Notes: generated by a model from the sequence alone, not told the origin. A DNA stretch of 28,916 bases from PCRC01 sp040384665 (GCA_040384665.1 JAZKIY010000073.1:1-28916); one strand, 5' to 3'; positions 12,921-23,212 are shown, numbered from the stretch's first letter. Made by a program: numbers and translations.

Positions 12921-15347
12921 ATGCCCAAAGACACGCCTGACACCCCTTCTTCATCGGCCCGCCAAGCCAAAAATGGAGGGCATCCGGATTGGCTGGCATT
13001 GGCGTTGCGCATCGCCCTGTGGGCGGGCGGCCTGGTAGTGGCCGGCGCCTTGTGCCTGCTGATGGTGATTGCCACCGCGCTGGCGGTGGCCTACCCCAAC
13101 CTGCCAGACATCACCGACCTGTCGGACTACCGACCGAAACTGCCCATGCGGATTTACTCGACCGAAGGCACGCTGATCGGTGAGTTTGGCGAGGAGCGGC
13201 GTCGGCTGACACCGGTTGGCGACATCCCCAAGGTGATGAAAGACGCTGTGCTCGCCATTGAGGACGCGCGTTTCTACGCCCACGGTGGGGTGGACTACAT
13301 CGGCGTCATCCGCGCCGGCCTGGCGAACGTGGGCCGCGCCAAGAGCCAGGGGGCTTCGACCATCACGATGCAGGTGGCACGCAACGTCTACCTGTCGGCC
13401 GAGAAAAGTTACATCCGCAAGATCTACGAAATCCTGCTGACCTTCAAACTGGAACACCTCTTGACCAAGGACCAGATTCTGGAGATCTACATGAACCAGA
13501 TCTACCTGGGCCAGCGCGCCTATGGTTTTGCCGCCGCCTCGGAGATTTATTTCGGCAAACCGCTGAAAGACGTCAACATTGCCGAAGCGGCCATGCTCGC
13601 CGGCCTGCCCAAGGCCCCATCGGCCTACAACCCGGTCAGCAACCCGAACCGCGCCCGCGTGCGGCAGCTCTACATCATCGAGCGGATGGAGGAAAACGGT
13701 TTCATCACCAAAGAACAGGCATTGATTGCGCGCGACACGCCACTGACCATCCGCAGCCGCACCAACAGCTACCAGGGCCTGCACGCCGAGCACGTGGCCG
13801 AAACCGTGCGCCAAATGATGTTCACACAGTACGGCGACGAGACCTACACACGGGGGCTCAACGTCTACACCACAGTGCGCGCCGAGGACCAGACCACCGC
13901 CTACAAGGCACTGCGCCGCGGCGTCATGGACTTTGAGCGCCGCCAAATCTACCGCGGGCCTGAAAAGTTCATCGACCTGCCCGCCGACGCCAAAGCGGCT
14001 GAAGAAATGGTCGACGACGCACTGGTCGATTTCCCGGACAGTGACGACCTGATGACCGCCATCGTGCTCAGCGCCACGCCCCAGAAAGTGGTGGCAGAGC
14101 GGCAAAACGGCGAACGCATCGAGATCACCGGCGAGGGCCTGAAGCCAGCGCAGTCGGGTCTGTCGGCCAAGGCACCACCCAACATCCGCATCCGGCGCGG
14201 CGCCATCATCCGCGTCGCCCAGGCCAGCAAGAAAACCTGGGAAATCACACAAATGCCAGAAGTGGAAGGGGCGTTTGTCGCCCTCGACCCGCGCGACGGC
14301 AGCGTGCGCGCCCTGGTGGGTGGCTTTGACTACGAACGCAACAAGTTCAACCACGTCACCCAGGCCTGGCGCCAACCGGGTTCCAGCTTCAAGCCGTTCA
14401 TTTATTCGGCCGCGCTGGAAAAGGGCTTCACGCCTGCCACCGTGGTCAACGACGCGCCCCTGTTTTTTGACGCCGGCGTGACCGGTGGCCAGCCCTGGGA
14501 GCCCAAAAACTACGACGGCACCTTCGATGGCCCGATGAGCCTGCGCCGCGGCTTGGCCCGTTCCAAAAACATGGTCTCCATCCGTGTGCTGCAGTCGGTT
14601 GGCCCCAAGACGGCCCAGGAATGGGCCACCCATTTCGGCTTTGACGCAGAGAAGCACCCCGCCTACCTGACCCTGGCGCTGGGCGCCGGTTCTGTCACAC
14701 CGATGCAGATGGCCACCGCCTACGCGGTGTTTGCCAATGGTGGCTACCGCATCAACCCCTACCTGATCACCCGCGTGACCGACTACAAAGGCCGCGTTTT
14801 GATAGACACCCAGCCGCCGGCGCTGGACGAATCCGCGCGGGCCATTCCCGAGCGCAACGCCTTCGTCATGACCAGCCTGCTGCAAGAGGTCACGCGCTCA
14901 GGCACCGCCGCACGCGCCCAGGCCACGTTGAAGCGGCCCGACGTTTACGGCAAAACCGGTACCACCAACGATTCGATCGATGCGTGGTTCGCGGGTTACC
15001 AGAAAACCGTGGTGGCGGTGGCATGGATGGGCTATGACACGCCGCGCAAACTCGGTGACCGCGAAACCGGTGGTGGCCTCAGCCTGCCGGTGTGGATCAG
15101 CTACATGACACAGGCACTCAAGGGTGTGCCTGTGTCAGAACCTGCCGCACCGCAGGGTGTGGTCAATGTGGGCGGGGAATGGCTGTACACCGAATATGCC
15201 AACAACAGCGGCGTCACCAGCGTCGGGCTGGACGACCCGGGCGCGGCCGTGCCAGGCACGGCGCGGCCACCGGGAACGCCCGGCGCCGCACAGGTGCCCC
15301 CCAGTGCCGAAGAACGGCGCAGCATTCTGGACTTTTTCCGCAACTGA
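12921..15347 (+). CDS. mrcA: Penicillin-binding protein 1A (bifunctional class A PBP)
   Basis: 808-residue inner-membrane enzyme that polymerises and cross-links peptidoglycan. A short cytoplasmic tail is followed by one transmembrane helix (about 27-55) and a GT51 glycosyltransferase domain (about 75-250) with catalytic Glu114 in EDARFYAHGGVD and the motif GASTITMQVARNVYLS. An OB-like insert (about 330-430) and the transpeptidase domain follow, with S488-x-x-K491 (SSFK), S548-K-N550 and K678-T-G680. The C-terminal 60 residues are Pro/Gly/Ala-rich. The ATG at 12921 has no obvious ribosome site. It stands alone, diverging from pilM and converging on cyaY, a neighbourhood (next to pilMNOPQ) that is common in beta- and gammaproteobacteria. 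Confidence 0.96.
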   Translation: MPKDTPDTPSSSARQAKNGGHPDWLALALRIALWAGGLVVAGALCLLMVIATALAVAYPNLPDITDLSDYRPKLPMRIYSTEGTLIGEFGEERRRLTPVGDIPKVMKDAVLAIEDARFYAHGGVDYIGVIRAGLANVGRAKSQGASTITMQVARNVYLSAEKSYIRKIYEILLTFKLEHLLTKDQILEIYMNQIYLGQRAYGFAAASEIYFGKPLKDVNIAEAAMLAGLPKAPSAYNPVSNPNRARVRQLYIIERMEENGFITKEQALIARDTPLTIRSRTNSYQGLHAEHVAETVRQMMFTQYGDETYTRGLNVYTTVRAEDQTTAYKALRRGVMDFERRQIYRGPEKFIDLPADAKAAEEMVDDALVDFPDSDDLMTAIVLSATPQKVVAERQNGERIEITGEGLKPAQSGLSAKAPPNIRIRRGAIIRVAQASKKTWEITQMPEVEGAFVALDPRDGSVRALVGGFDYERNKFNHVTQAWRQPGSSFKPFIYSAALEKGFTPATVVNDAPLFFDAGVTGGQPWEPKNYDGTFDGPMSLRRGLARSKNMVSIRVLQSVGPKTAQEWATHFGFDAEKHPAYLTLALGAGSVTPMQMATAYAVFANGGYRINPYLITRVTDYKGRVLIDTQPPALDESARAIPERNAFVMTSLLQEVTRSGTAARAQATLKRPDVYGKTGTTNDSIDAWFAGYQKTVVAVAWMGYDTPRKLGDRETGGGLSLPVWISYMTQALKGVPVSEPAAPQGVVNVGGEWLYTEYANNSGVTSVGLDDPGAAVPGTARPPGTPGAAQVPPSAEERRSILDFFRN

Positions 15348-15371
15348 CGGGTTGCGGCAGCAGCGGCGCCC

Positions 15372-15701
15372 TCAGGCGGTAAAGCCCAACGCTTCGCCCG
15401 CCTGGGCACTGGCGTTGGCGGTCAGGTCGGCAAAAAATTCCTGGCCGGTTTTGGTGTCGCGCCAGTGCACACCGTCAAACTTGTAGTGGAAACCACCGGC
15501 ACGTGCGGCCAGCCAGATTTCATGCAGTGGCTTTTGCAGGTTCACAATGATTTGTGACCGGTTGGCAAAGGTCAGCGTGACCATGCCACCCACCCGCTGG
15601 TTGTCGATGTCGGCGTCGGTGTCGTCGTTGATGCGGTCGCAGCAAAGCTCCACCGCACGCAACACCGCCTCGGCCTGGTTCATGAACTCGGGGTCGGTCA
15701 T
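15372..15701 (-). CDS. cyaY: Frataxin-like iron donor/iron-sulfur assembly protein
   Basis: 109-residue cytoplasmic protein of the CyaY/frataxin family, which binds iron and modulates iron-sulfur cluster assembly on IscU/IscS. The acidic first helix (TDPEFMNQAEAVLRAVELCCDRINDDTDADID) and the beta sheet with GGMVTLTFANRSQIIVNLQKPLHEIWLAARAGGFHYKF and the W in GVHWRDTKTGQEFF are typical. The ATG at 15701 gives the usual length; a second ATG at 15713 would add four residues and overlap the lptM start. It converges on mrcA (24 bases apart) and diverges from lptM with about 10 bases between start codons, so promoters must lie inside the opposing genes. Confidence 0.95.
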   Translation of the reverse strand: MTDPEFMNQAEAVLRAVELCCDRINDDTDADIDNQRVGGMVTLTFANRSQIIVNLQKPLHEIWLAARAGGFHYKFDGVHWRDTKTGQEFFADLTANASAQAGEALGFTA

Positions 15702-15711
15702 ACAATTTACC

Positions 15712-15900
15712 ATGTTGAAAATTCGTCAAATTCTAGTCATTGGCCTGCTGCCAGTCGGGGCCATGGCCCTTTCCGGTTGCGGCCAACGCGGTGATCTGGT
15801 GCTCCCCAAACCGCCGGCAGGGACCGAACGGGCCAGCTTGCCACAACTGCTCAAGCCTACCCCTGCCGCGCCCGCCGCTTCGGCTGCCACCAAGCCATGA
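15712..15900 (+). CDS. lptM: Small LptM (YifL-like) lipoprotein
   Basis: 62-residue lipoprotein. The signal sequence ends with lipobox ALSGC (Cys23), followed by the family signature GCGQRGDLVLPKPP and a Pro/Ala-rich tail. In E. coli, LptM (YifL) aids oxidative maturation of the LptD/LptE LPS translocon at the outer membrane. The position between cyaY (divergent) and a diaminopimelate/lysine gene matches the conserved cyaY-yifL-dapF or lptM-lysA order. Its TGA overlaps the lysA ATG (ATGA). The first codon overlaps the alternative upstream start of cyaY on the other strand. Confidence 0.88.
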   Translation: MLKIRQILVIGLLPVGAMALSGCGQRGDLVLPKPPAGTERASLPQLLKPTPAAPAASAATKP

Positions 15901-17180
15901 ACGCACCCGTGCTTCCCGGCCACCCCCACACTGCCTACCGGGGCGGTGAACTCTGCATGTCGTCACACGCCCTGTCTGCGCTCGCCCGCGAACACGGTAC
16001 GCCGCTGTTCGTTTACAGCAAGGCCGCCATGTTGGACGCATTGGCCGCCTACCAGCGCGGCTTCGCCGGCCGCAAGGCCCAGATTTGTTATGCCATGAAG
16101 GCCAACTCATCGCTCGGTGTGCTGCAGGTCTTTGCCGAAGCCGGTTGCGGTTTTGACATCGTTTCCGGCGGTGAACTCGACCGTGTGCTGGCCGCAGGCG
16201 GTGACGCCCGCAAAATCATTTTTTCTGGCGTTGGCAAAACGCGCAGTGAGATGGGCCGGGCGCTGCAGGCAGGCATTGGCTGCTTCAACGTCGAGAGCGA
16301 AGCCGAGCTGGAGGTGCTGAGCGAGGTGGCGGTGTCGCTGGGCCAACGCGCACCGGTCAGCATCCGCGTGAACCCGAATGTGGACCCGAAAACCCACCCT
16401 TACATTTCCACCGGCCTCAAGGGCAACAAGTTCGGCGTGGCCCACGAACGCACGTTGCAAACCTACCAGCGCGCAGCGGCCCTGCCAGGGCTGAAGGTGG
16501 TCGGCATCGACTGCCACATCGGCTCGCAGATCACCGACACCACCCCCTACCTCGACGCGATGGACCGCGTGCTCGATTTGGTGGCCACGGTGGAAGCCGC
16601 AGGCATTCCGATCCACCACATCGACTTCGGCGGCGGCCTGGGCATTGACTACAACGGGGACACCCCCCCCGCGGCCGATGCGTTGTGGGCGCAGCTGCTG
16701 GCGCGGCTCGACGCACGCGGCTACGGCCAACGCCAGCTGATGATCGAGCCCGGCCGTTCGCTGGTTGGTAACGCGGGCGTCTGCCTGACCGAGGTGCTGT
16801 ACTTGAAACCCGGCGAGTTGAAGAACTTCTGCATCATCGACGCGGCCATGAACGAACTGCCCCGCCCCGCCATGTACGAGGCCTTCCACCAGATCGTGCC
16901 GCTGGCACCACGGGACACCGCCACCACCGTGTACGACGTGGTTGGCCCGGTGTGCGAGAGCGGTGACTGGATTGGGCGCGACCGTGCTTTGGCGGTGCAG
17001 CCAGGCGACCTGTTGGCCGTGCTGTCTGCCGGAGCGTATTGCATGAGCATGGCCAGCAACTACAACACCCGCGGCCGGCCCGCCGAGGTGCTGGTCGATG
17101 GCGACCGGGCCACCGTCATCCGCGAACGCGAAACAGCACAGGACCAGATGCGCCACGAGCGGCTGGTGAACACACCCTGA
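15897..17180 (+). CDS. lysA: Diaminopimelate decarboxylase
   Basis: 427-residue PLP enzyme of the alanine racemase-like barrel (fold III) family, making L-lysine from meso-diaminopimelate, the last step of lysine synthesis. The PLP lysine is K68 in YAMKANS. HIGSQI, the glycine-rich GGGLGIDY, EPGRSLVGNAG, and CESGDWIGRDRAL with the catalytic cysteine C353 are all present, as is the C-terminal YNTRGRPAEVLVDG. The ATG overlaps the lptM stop, so the two are translationally coupled. After its TGA comes a copy of the 3'-end repeat, then convergent msrQ. Confidence 0.97.
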   Translation: MNAPVLPGHPHTAYRGGELCMSSHALSALAREHGTPLFVYSKAAMLDALAAYQRGFAGRKAQICYAMKANSSLGVLQVFAEAGCGFDIVSGGELDRVLAAGGDARKIIFSGVGKTRSEMGRALQAGIGCFNVESEAELEVLSEVAVSLGQRAPVSIRVNPNVDPKTHPYISTGLKGNKFGVAHERTLQTYQRAAALPGLKVVGIDCHIGSQITDTTPYLDAMDRVLDLVATVEAAGIPIHHIDFGGGLGIDYNGDTPPAADALWAQLLARLDARGYGQRQLMIEPGRSLVGNAGVCLTEVLYLKPGELKNFCIIDAAMNELPRPAMYEAFHQIVPLAPRDTATTVYDVVGPVCESGDWIGRDRALAVQPGDLLAVLSAGAYCMSMASNYNTRGRPAEVLVDGDRATVIRERETAQDQMRHERLVNTP

Positions 17181-17232
17181 ATGCTATTAATTCAATAGCT
17201 CAATCACCAAGCTTGACTAAGGCTGAGCGCGC
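17181..17232 (+). repeat. Comamonad-type 3'-end repeat, copy B (between lysA and msrQ)
   Basis: Starts right after the lysA stop: GCTATT and AATAGC form a small palindrome, followed by TCAATCACCA and then GACTAAGGCTGAGCG. It shares TAGCT.AATCACCA with copy C exactly and the ACTA.GGCT end with copies A and C. The CTA inside GACTAAGG, read on the minus strand, is the TAG stop codon of msrQ. Confidence 0.6.
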
Positions 17233-17882
17233 TTTTTACTTAAAAATTGCCAGAAACGCCAGCCCAGCAGTGCCCCGAGGATGCCCGCGTAGACAAAGAC
17301 CTCGGCAAAGTTGTTCTTGCCGGCGCGCATCCAGAAAAAGTGCAGCACCGCCAGGCCCGCAACCACGTACACCAGCTTGTGCAGCCACTGCCAGCGCTTC
17401 GCGCCCAGGGCCTTGATGGCGCGGTTGAACGAAGTGGCCGCCAGCGGTGTGAGCAACAGCCAGGCCGAAAAGCCCACCAGAATGAACGGCCGCTTGACGA
17501 TGTCCGCCACGATCTCCGGGACATCAAACCCCATGTCAAACCCGCTGTAGCTCAGCAGGTGGATCACCGCGTAGAAATACACAAACAGCCCCAGCATGCG
17601 GCGGAAACGCGCCAACGCGGGCGTGCCCGTCACCACGCGCAGCGGCGTCACCGCCAGCACGGCGCACAAAAAGCGCAGCGTCCAGTCGCCGGTGGCGCGG
17701 ATCAGCGCTTCCTGCGGGTTGGCACCCAGCCCGTTGGTGGCAGCGCCGTAAAACAGCCAGGCCAACGGCAGCAGGCACAACCCAAACAACAGCGGCTTGG
17801 CCGCGCGGTGCAGCAGCCACTTGTTCACGTGATTGACCTTCTGGCGCGGCGCAACACCAGCACCGGCGGCGGGGGCAGCCAT
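17217..17882 (-). CDS. msrQ: MsrQ, heme-containing membrane electron donor to MsrP
   Basis: 221-residue integral inner-membrane protein of the ferric-reductase-like transmembrane family, which carries b-type heme and passes quinone/flavin electrons to periplasmic MsrP. About six hydrophobic helices are visible. The heme-ligand histidines lie in YAVIHLLSY and in WQWLHKLVYVVAGLAVLHFFW. ATGDWTLRFLCAVLAVTPLR and the RRMLGL...FVYFYAV stretch are family signatures. The ATG at 17882 lies two bases beyond the msrP stop (17885-17887), with GAAGAAG upstream. The frame is open far upstream, but that stretch is out-of-frame msrP and is not coding. The TAG stop falls inside repeat copy B. Confidence 0.95.
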   Translation of the reverse strand: MAAPAAGAGVAPRQKVNHVNKWLLHRAAKPLLFGLCLLPLAWLFYGAATNGLGANPQEALIRATGDWTLRFLCAVLAVTPLRVVTGTPALARFRRMLGLFVYFYAVIHLLSYSGFDMGFDVPEIVADIVKRPFILVGFSAWLLLTPLAATSFNRAIKALGAKRWQWLHKLVYVVAGLAVLHFFWMRAGKNNFAEVFVYAGILGALLGWRFWQFLSKKRAQP

Positions 17883-17884
17883 GC

Positions 17885-18883
<999 letters not shown>

Positions 18884-18931
18884 GGTGTGTCCTATCAGGG
18901 TTTCCTGTAGGTCGTAGGACACGCCGTGCTC

Positions 18932-20248
18932 TTACAACGTTCCGTAGCTGTGCAGCCCGCTCAGAAACATGTTGACACCAATGAAGGCAAACGTGGTCAC
19001 GCCCAGACCGACCAGCGCCCACCAGGCCGACACGGTGCCGCGCAGGCCCTTCATCAAGCGCATGTGCAGCCAGGCCGCGTAGTTGAGCCAGACGATCAGC
19101 GCCCAGGTTTCCTTCGGGTCCCAGCTCCAGTAGCCGCCCCAGGCCTCGGCCGCCCACAGCGCGCCCAGCACGGTGGCGATGGTGAAGAAGGCAAAACCCA
19201 CCGCGATGGACTTGTACATCACGTCGTCCAGCACCTCGAAACTCGGCAACCGGGCCGCGATCTGCTTGCGGCCGAACAGGATGCCGGCCACGATCAGCGC
19301 GGACACGCCGAAGTACACCATCCAGTAGCTGCTGGCGTTGTCCACCGCCGAGCGGCGGAACACCACCGGCTCAAAACACAGCACGATGCCCAGAATCCAC
19401 AGCGGCGCCAGTTTGTACCAGCGGGTTTCCGTGGCCTGCTGCTTGATGAGGTAGGCAAACGCGACCATCGCGGCCAGCGCAAAGGTGCCGTAGCCAATGA
19501 AGTTGGCCGGCACGTGCAGCTTCATCCACCAGCTTTTCAGCGCGGGCACCAGCGGCTGGATTTCATGCGCCTCGCGCACCACGGTGTACCACAGCAAAAA
19601 ACCCACCGCCGCGCTGACCACCAGCATCACAAACGCGCCCAGGGAACGGGTTTTGTACTGGGCTTCAAAGTACAGGTAGAACAGCGCTGTGAGCCAGCAG
19701 AACAGCACGAACACCTCGTACAGGTTGCTGACCGGGATGTGGCCAATGTCGGCACCAATCAGGTAGCTCTCGTACCAGCGCACCATGGTGCCAATCAACG
19801 CCATGCCCACCGCCACCCAGGTCAGGCGCGAACCGAGCGACTCCATGGCGTCGCCCTGCCCCTTGACGAACATGCCCAGCCAGTAGAACGCAGTGGCCAT
19901 GAAAAACAGCATGCTGGCCCACAAAATGGCCGACTGGCTGGACAGGAAATACTTGAGCCAGAACACCGAATCGGCACGGGCCAGGTCACTCTGGTACGCC
20001 GCAATGGCCAGCAGCGACACCGCCGCCACCCCCACCATCAGGCGTTGCAGCGGGCGCCAGAACCAGCCCAGCCAGATGGCCGCAGGCACGGTCCCCACCA
20101 GGATGGCTTTCTCGTAGCCGTCCATGAACTGGGCGTAACGCGACAGCGCAAACAGCCCGCCGGCCAGCACCAGCACGGCAAAGACCCAGTCCTGCCAGTT
20201 GCGGCGTGCCATGAAACTTTCATTGAGCGAGATGGTGGCGGTGTTCAT
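18932..20248 (-). CDS. ccsA: Cytochrome c biogenesis protein, ResC/CcsA type (WWD heme handler; often annotated CcsB)
   Basis: 438-residue polytopic inner-membrane protein of the System II cytochrome c maturation pathway. With ResB it exports heme and ligates it to the CXXCH motifs of apocytochromes. The tryptophan-rich WWD motif is WGGYWSWDPKETWALIVW near residue 360, and conserved histidines occur at MKLHVPANFIGY and AAWLHMRL. About ten hydrophobic segments are visible. Naming differs between databases: many call this protein CcsB. The ATG at 20248 has GGAGA upstream. It lies 55 bases after resB and 48 before msrP, all in one direction. Confidence 0.93.
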   Translation of the reverse strand: MNTATISLNESFMARRNWQDWVFAVLVLAGGLFALSRYAQFMDGYEKAILVGTVPAAIWLGWFWRPLQRLMVGVAAVSLLAIAAYQSDLARADSVFWLKYFLSSQSAILWASMLFFMATAFYWLGMFVKGQGDAMESLGSRLTWVAVGMALIGTMVRWYESYLIGADIGHIPVSNLYEVFVLFCWLTALFYLYFEAQYKTRSLGAFVMLVVSAAVGFLLWYTVVREAHEIQPLVPALKSWWMKLHVPANFIGYGTFALAAMVAFAYLIKQQATETRWYKLAPLWILGIVLCFEPVVFRRSAVDNASSYWMVYFGVSALIVAGILFGRKQIAARLPSFEVLDDVMYKSIAVGFAFFTIATVLGALWAAEAWGGYWSWDPKETWALIVWLNYAAWLHMRLMKGLRGTVSAWWALVGLGVTTFAFIGVNMFLSGLHSYGTL

Positions 20249-20303
20249 CGGGCGTCTCCGGGTCGTGTCGGTGTGTCGGTCAAAGTGCGTGGCATGGCGG
20301 GTG

Positions 20304-22424
20304 TCAGTCTGTGGCGTTGATCAGCTTGCGCTTGAGGTGGACGAACTCTTTGTCAACGTCCATGGTCTTGCGGTTGGTTGACAGGGCCAGTGTGGCCTGT
20401 GCGCTGTCGCTGCCCCGTGGTGTCAGCCAGACCCAGAGGCGGCGTTCGCGCACGTAGAGCATGGAAAATATCCCCACAATCAGAAACAGGCAACCCAGGT
20501 AAACGATGTTCTTACCCGGTGCGCGGGCCACCTGGAACACGCTGGCCTGCACCTGCTTGAAGTCTTGCAGCTGGAACGCCATGGGCGCGGGGTACAGCAC
20601 CGCGTCGCTCAGGCTCAGCACCGACTGCACCATGAACGCCTGCGTGCTCTCGCCCGGTTGCAGCGGTTTCAGACCGGCGGTCTCACGCGTCATTTGCGCC
20701 AGCTCAAACAACACCCCGTTGATGATGCGCACCAGCACCTCGCCAGCACGCGCACGCTCGGCTTCGGGCACATTGACTTCCATAAAGTCTGAAATCGCCT
20801 GCAGACCACTCACCGCCGCCGGGCCGGCGCTGTTGCCGCTGCCGGCAAACAGCGCCAGTGCACGGCTCGCCGACGCGGTCAGCTGGCCCGCCAGTTCAGG
20901 TTTCAACGGGTCGGTGGATTTGGCCACGTAGCGCTGCACCGCCCGCTCGCGCAGGGCCGTGTCGGCCAGGGCATCGCGCAGGGCGATGAAGCCGCTGAGG
21001 CTGTCTTGGTCGTCGGCCGGGACGCGCAGGTAGCGGAAGCGCTCGGCGGGCGTGTCGCGTGTGCCCATCAGGAACACGCGGCCTGCGCCGTCGCCCATGT
21101 CCACCGGCAGCATGTAGTTGTTGTACTCGCGGGCCTGACCGGCGGCATCGCGCAGCTTGTAGGTGATGCTCGGGCCGATGTTGCGCAGTTCTTTTTTGGT
21201 AACGGTCTTGTTGGCGGCACCGAGCCGGCTGTCGATGGCGGCGCGCAGATCGACCTTGCGCACGTCGGTGCCCGACTCGCCCGTACCGCCAAAATTCTCG
21301 ACGTTGATGACACGCAGGGCGATGAACTCCAGCGTCATTTTGTCGCTGCCGGCCGCATTGCCGCGTGTGAGCTCGGCGCTGCTGCCAATCGTGCCGTCGA
21401 TCTCGAAGGGTTTGGTGGCCGAGCCCATGGGGTAGGCCTTGAGCTTGACACTGGAGCCCCCGTCGTCAAAGCTCGACTGGTAGATTTGCACGCCCTTGTA
21501 GCTGGCCGGGTGGTTGACCTCCACCCGCGCCGGCGTCTCGACACCGGTCTCCAGGTCGCGGATGACGATGTCGCTGGCAAACAGCTTGGGCATGCCGGTG
21601 GAGTAGTAGTCCACCACAAACTTCTTCAGCTCGACCGAGAACGGCAGTTCCTGCAGCAGGATGCCCTTGGGCTGGGTCAGGATCGCGGTGCTGGCGGTAC
21701 CGCCCTCGGGCACCATCAGGTTGCCACGGAAAGTGGGGTTGCTGTCGCTCAGACGGTGCTGGGGCGCCACGTCGGCCAGCAAACCACCGCCCACGTAGGG
21801 CACCTTGCCGTTGAACCAGGTCTGCGCCCGCACCACCAGGTCACCGTCCAGCAGGCCACCGATGCACACCAGCACAATGGCGCTGTGCGCCGCGATGTAG
21901 CCCAGCTTGTTGATGGCACCGGCCTTGGCCGCCACCATCCAGCCGGTGTCACGCTGCTGGAGTTTGACGCGCCAGCCGCCGCTGACCAGTGTCTTGCCGA
22001 TCCGCTGGGCGGCTGCTTCTGCGCCCTCGGGCAGCAGCGACTCGGCCTTGTGGCTGAAGGCCTTCAGGCTTTGCTCGCGGATGCCTTCCTTGTAGACCTT
22101 GAGGTCGGCCAGGATCTTGGGCGTGTTGCGGCCCACACACAGCGATGTGCTGATGACCAGGAACGCCAGGATCAGCAGAAACCACCAGGCGCTGTAGACC
22201 GAATACAGGTCAATCACCCGGAACAGTTCGGCCCAGAACGGCCCGAACTGGTTGACATAGTTGTTCAGCGGCTCCTGCTGCTTGAGCACCGTGCCGATGA
22301 TGGACGCGATGCAGATGACGGTCAGCAGCGAGATCGCAAACCGCATCGACGACAGCAACTCGATCGCCTCCCGCACCGCGTGCGAGCGGGTTTTCAGTCG
22401 GAGGCCATGGGTCGATACAGACAT
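20304..22424 (-). CDS. resB: Cytochrome c biogenesis protein ResB
   Basis: 706-residue inner-membrane partner of CcsA in System II cytochrome c maturation. Three N-terminal membrane helices (about 27-47, 75-97 and 170-190) and one near the C-terminus enclose a large periplasmic domain. Family stretches are SMRFAISLLTVICIASIIGTVL, WWFLLILAFLVISTSLC, LGYIAAHSAIVLVCIGGLLDG and, near the end, PGKNIVYLGCLFLIVGIFSMLYVRERRLWVWL. At 706 residues it is longer than Gram-positive ResB, as is usual in betaproteobacteria. The ATG at 22424 is preferred because it starts the family-like N-terminus; an upstream ATG at 22466 sits at the foot of the cytochrome c4 terminator. Neither has a clear ribosome site. 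Confidence 0.92.
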   Translation of the reverse strand: MSVSTHGLRLKTRSHAVREAIELLSSMRFAISLLTVICIASIIGTVLKQQEPLNNYVNQFGPFWAELFRVIDLYSVYSAWWFLLILAFLVISTSLCVGRNTPKILADLKVYKEGIREQSLKAFSHKAESLLPEGAEAAAQRIGKTLVSGGWRVKLQQRDTGWMVAAKAGAINKLGYIAAHSAIVLVCIGGLLDGDLVVRAQTWFNGKVPYVGGGLLADVAPQHRLSDSNPTFRGNLMVPEGGTASTAILTQPKGILLQELPFSVELKKFVVDYYSTGMPKLFASDIVIRDLETGVETPARVEVNHPASYKGVQIYQSSFDDGGSSVKLKAYPMGSATKPFEIDGTIGSSAELTRGNAAGSDKMTLEFIALRVINVENFGGTGESGTDVRKVDLRAAIDSRLGAANKTVTKKELRNIGPSITYKLRDAAGQAREYNNYMLPVDMGDGAGRVFLMGTRDTPAERFRYLRVPADDQDSLSGFIALRDALADTALRERAVQRYVAKSTDPLKPELAGQLTASASRALALFAGSGNSAGPAAVSGLQAISDFMEVNVPEAERARAGEVLVRIINGVLFELAQMTRETAGLKPLQPGESTQAFMVQSVLSLSDAVLYPAPMAFQLQDFKQVQASVFQVARAPGKNIVYLGCLFLIVGIFSMLYVRERRLWVWLTPRGSDSAQATLALSTNRKTMDVDKEFVHLKRKLINATD

Positions 22425-22467
22425 TTGGGGATTTTCAGTAACTTCAATTAACCGTGGCTGAACCATG

Positions 22468-22501
22468 AAAAAGGGCGAGCCCTCTTGCGAATGGCCCGCC
22501 C
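22468..22501 (-). terminator. Rho-independent terminator after cytochrome c4
   Basis: On the minus strand GGGCGGGCC pairs with GGCTCGCCC (nine pairs, one G-T) around an 11-base loop, followed by TTTTT (22472-22468). It separates the cytochrome gene from resB. Confidence 0.8.
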
Positions 22502-22517
22502 TGATTCAGGGTGTGTT

Positions 22518-22548
22518 GCCGGCGAATGGTTCAACCATTCGCGCCGGC
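22518..22548. repeat. Long hairpin just after cytochrome c4
   Basis: GCCGG-CGAATGGT and ACCATTCG-CCGGC form a near-perfect hairpin with a two-base bulge and a tiny loop, 12 bases after the cytochrome stop codon. It has no T-tract of its own; with the terminator next to it, it may protect the mRNA 3' end. Confidence 0.55.
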
Positions 22549-22559
22549 ACGGCGCGGTT

Positions 22560-23195
22560 TCAGCGCAGACCGGCGATGTAATCCGACACCGCGCGGATCT
22601 CGCGGTCGTTCAGCTTGGCCGCCACCTGGGTCATTTGCAGGTTGTTCTTGCGGGTGCCGTCGCGGAACGCGGTCAGCTGGGTGGTGGTGTAGTCGGCATG
22701 CTGGCCGGCCAGACGCGGGTACTGGGCCGGGATGCCGGCACCGTTCGGGCTGTGGCAGCCGGCGCAGGCAGCGATCTGGCGGTCGGCAATGCCACCGCGG
22801 TAGATGCGTTCGCCCAGGGCGACCAGTTCCTTGTCTTTGGCGAAGCCGGGCTTGGCGGGCTTGGAAGCCGCCCAGTAAGCAATGTTCTTCATGTCCTCTT
22901 CCGACAGGCCGGCCGCAAAGCCGGACATGATGGCGTTGGCACGTTTGCCGGACTTGAACTCTTTCAGCTGCTTGACCAGGTATTCCGGGTGCTGCTGCGC
23001 CAGCTTGGGGTTGGCCGGAATGGCCGAGTTGCCGTCGGCCGCGTGGCAGGCCACGCAGGTGGCGAAGCTGGCCTCGCCCTTGGCGAGATCGGGCTTGAAC
23101 TTGGCCGCTGCCGGGGCCGGCGCGTCTGATGCGTTGCTGGGAACAACCGTGACAGCACACAGGGCTGCCATCAAAAATGGAACAAACGACTTCAT
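22560..23195 (-). CDS. Diheme cytochrome c4
   Basis: 211-residue periplasmic (possibly membrane-attached) electron carrier with two c-type hemes, typically donating electrons to cytochrome oxidases. A signal peptide (about 1-22) ends near SNASDA. Heme sites are C47-V-A-C50-H51 and C144-A-G-C147-H148. Each half carries a methionine in the right place for the sixth ligand: M90 in IMSGFA and the M of NNLQMTQVA. The two halves are alike, the usual c4 design. The ATG at 23195 starts a good signal peptide; an upstream TTG at 23222 is less likely. No ribosome site is visible. It is upstream of resB but has its own terminator. ResB and CcsA would mature it. Confidence 0.93.
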   Translation of the reverse strand: MKSFVPFLMAALCAVTVVPSNASDAPAPAAAKFKPDLAKGEASFATCVACHAADGNSAIPANPKLAQQHPEYLVKQLKEFKSGKRANAIMSGFAAGLSEEDMKNIAYWAASKPAKPGFAKDKELVALGERIYRGGIADRQIAACAGCHSPNGAGIPAQYPRLAGQHADYTTTQLTAFRDGTRKNNLQMTQVAAKLNDREIRAVSDYIAGLR

Positions 23196-23212
23196 GGCGT
23201 GGAGGTATAAGG

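Noticed and set aside
12951..14885. A 644-codon open frame on the minus strand opposite mrcA
   Set aside because: It is a shadow of high-GC codon bias: its product is His/Val/Gly-rich, unlike any family, while the plus frame is a complete PBP1a with all catalytic motifs.
22424..22466. The upstream ATG at 22466 as the resB start
   Set aside because: It lies at the foot of the cytochrome c4 terminator and the added 14 residues look unrelated to the family; 22424 starts a family-like N-terminus. Not fully excluded.
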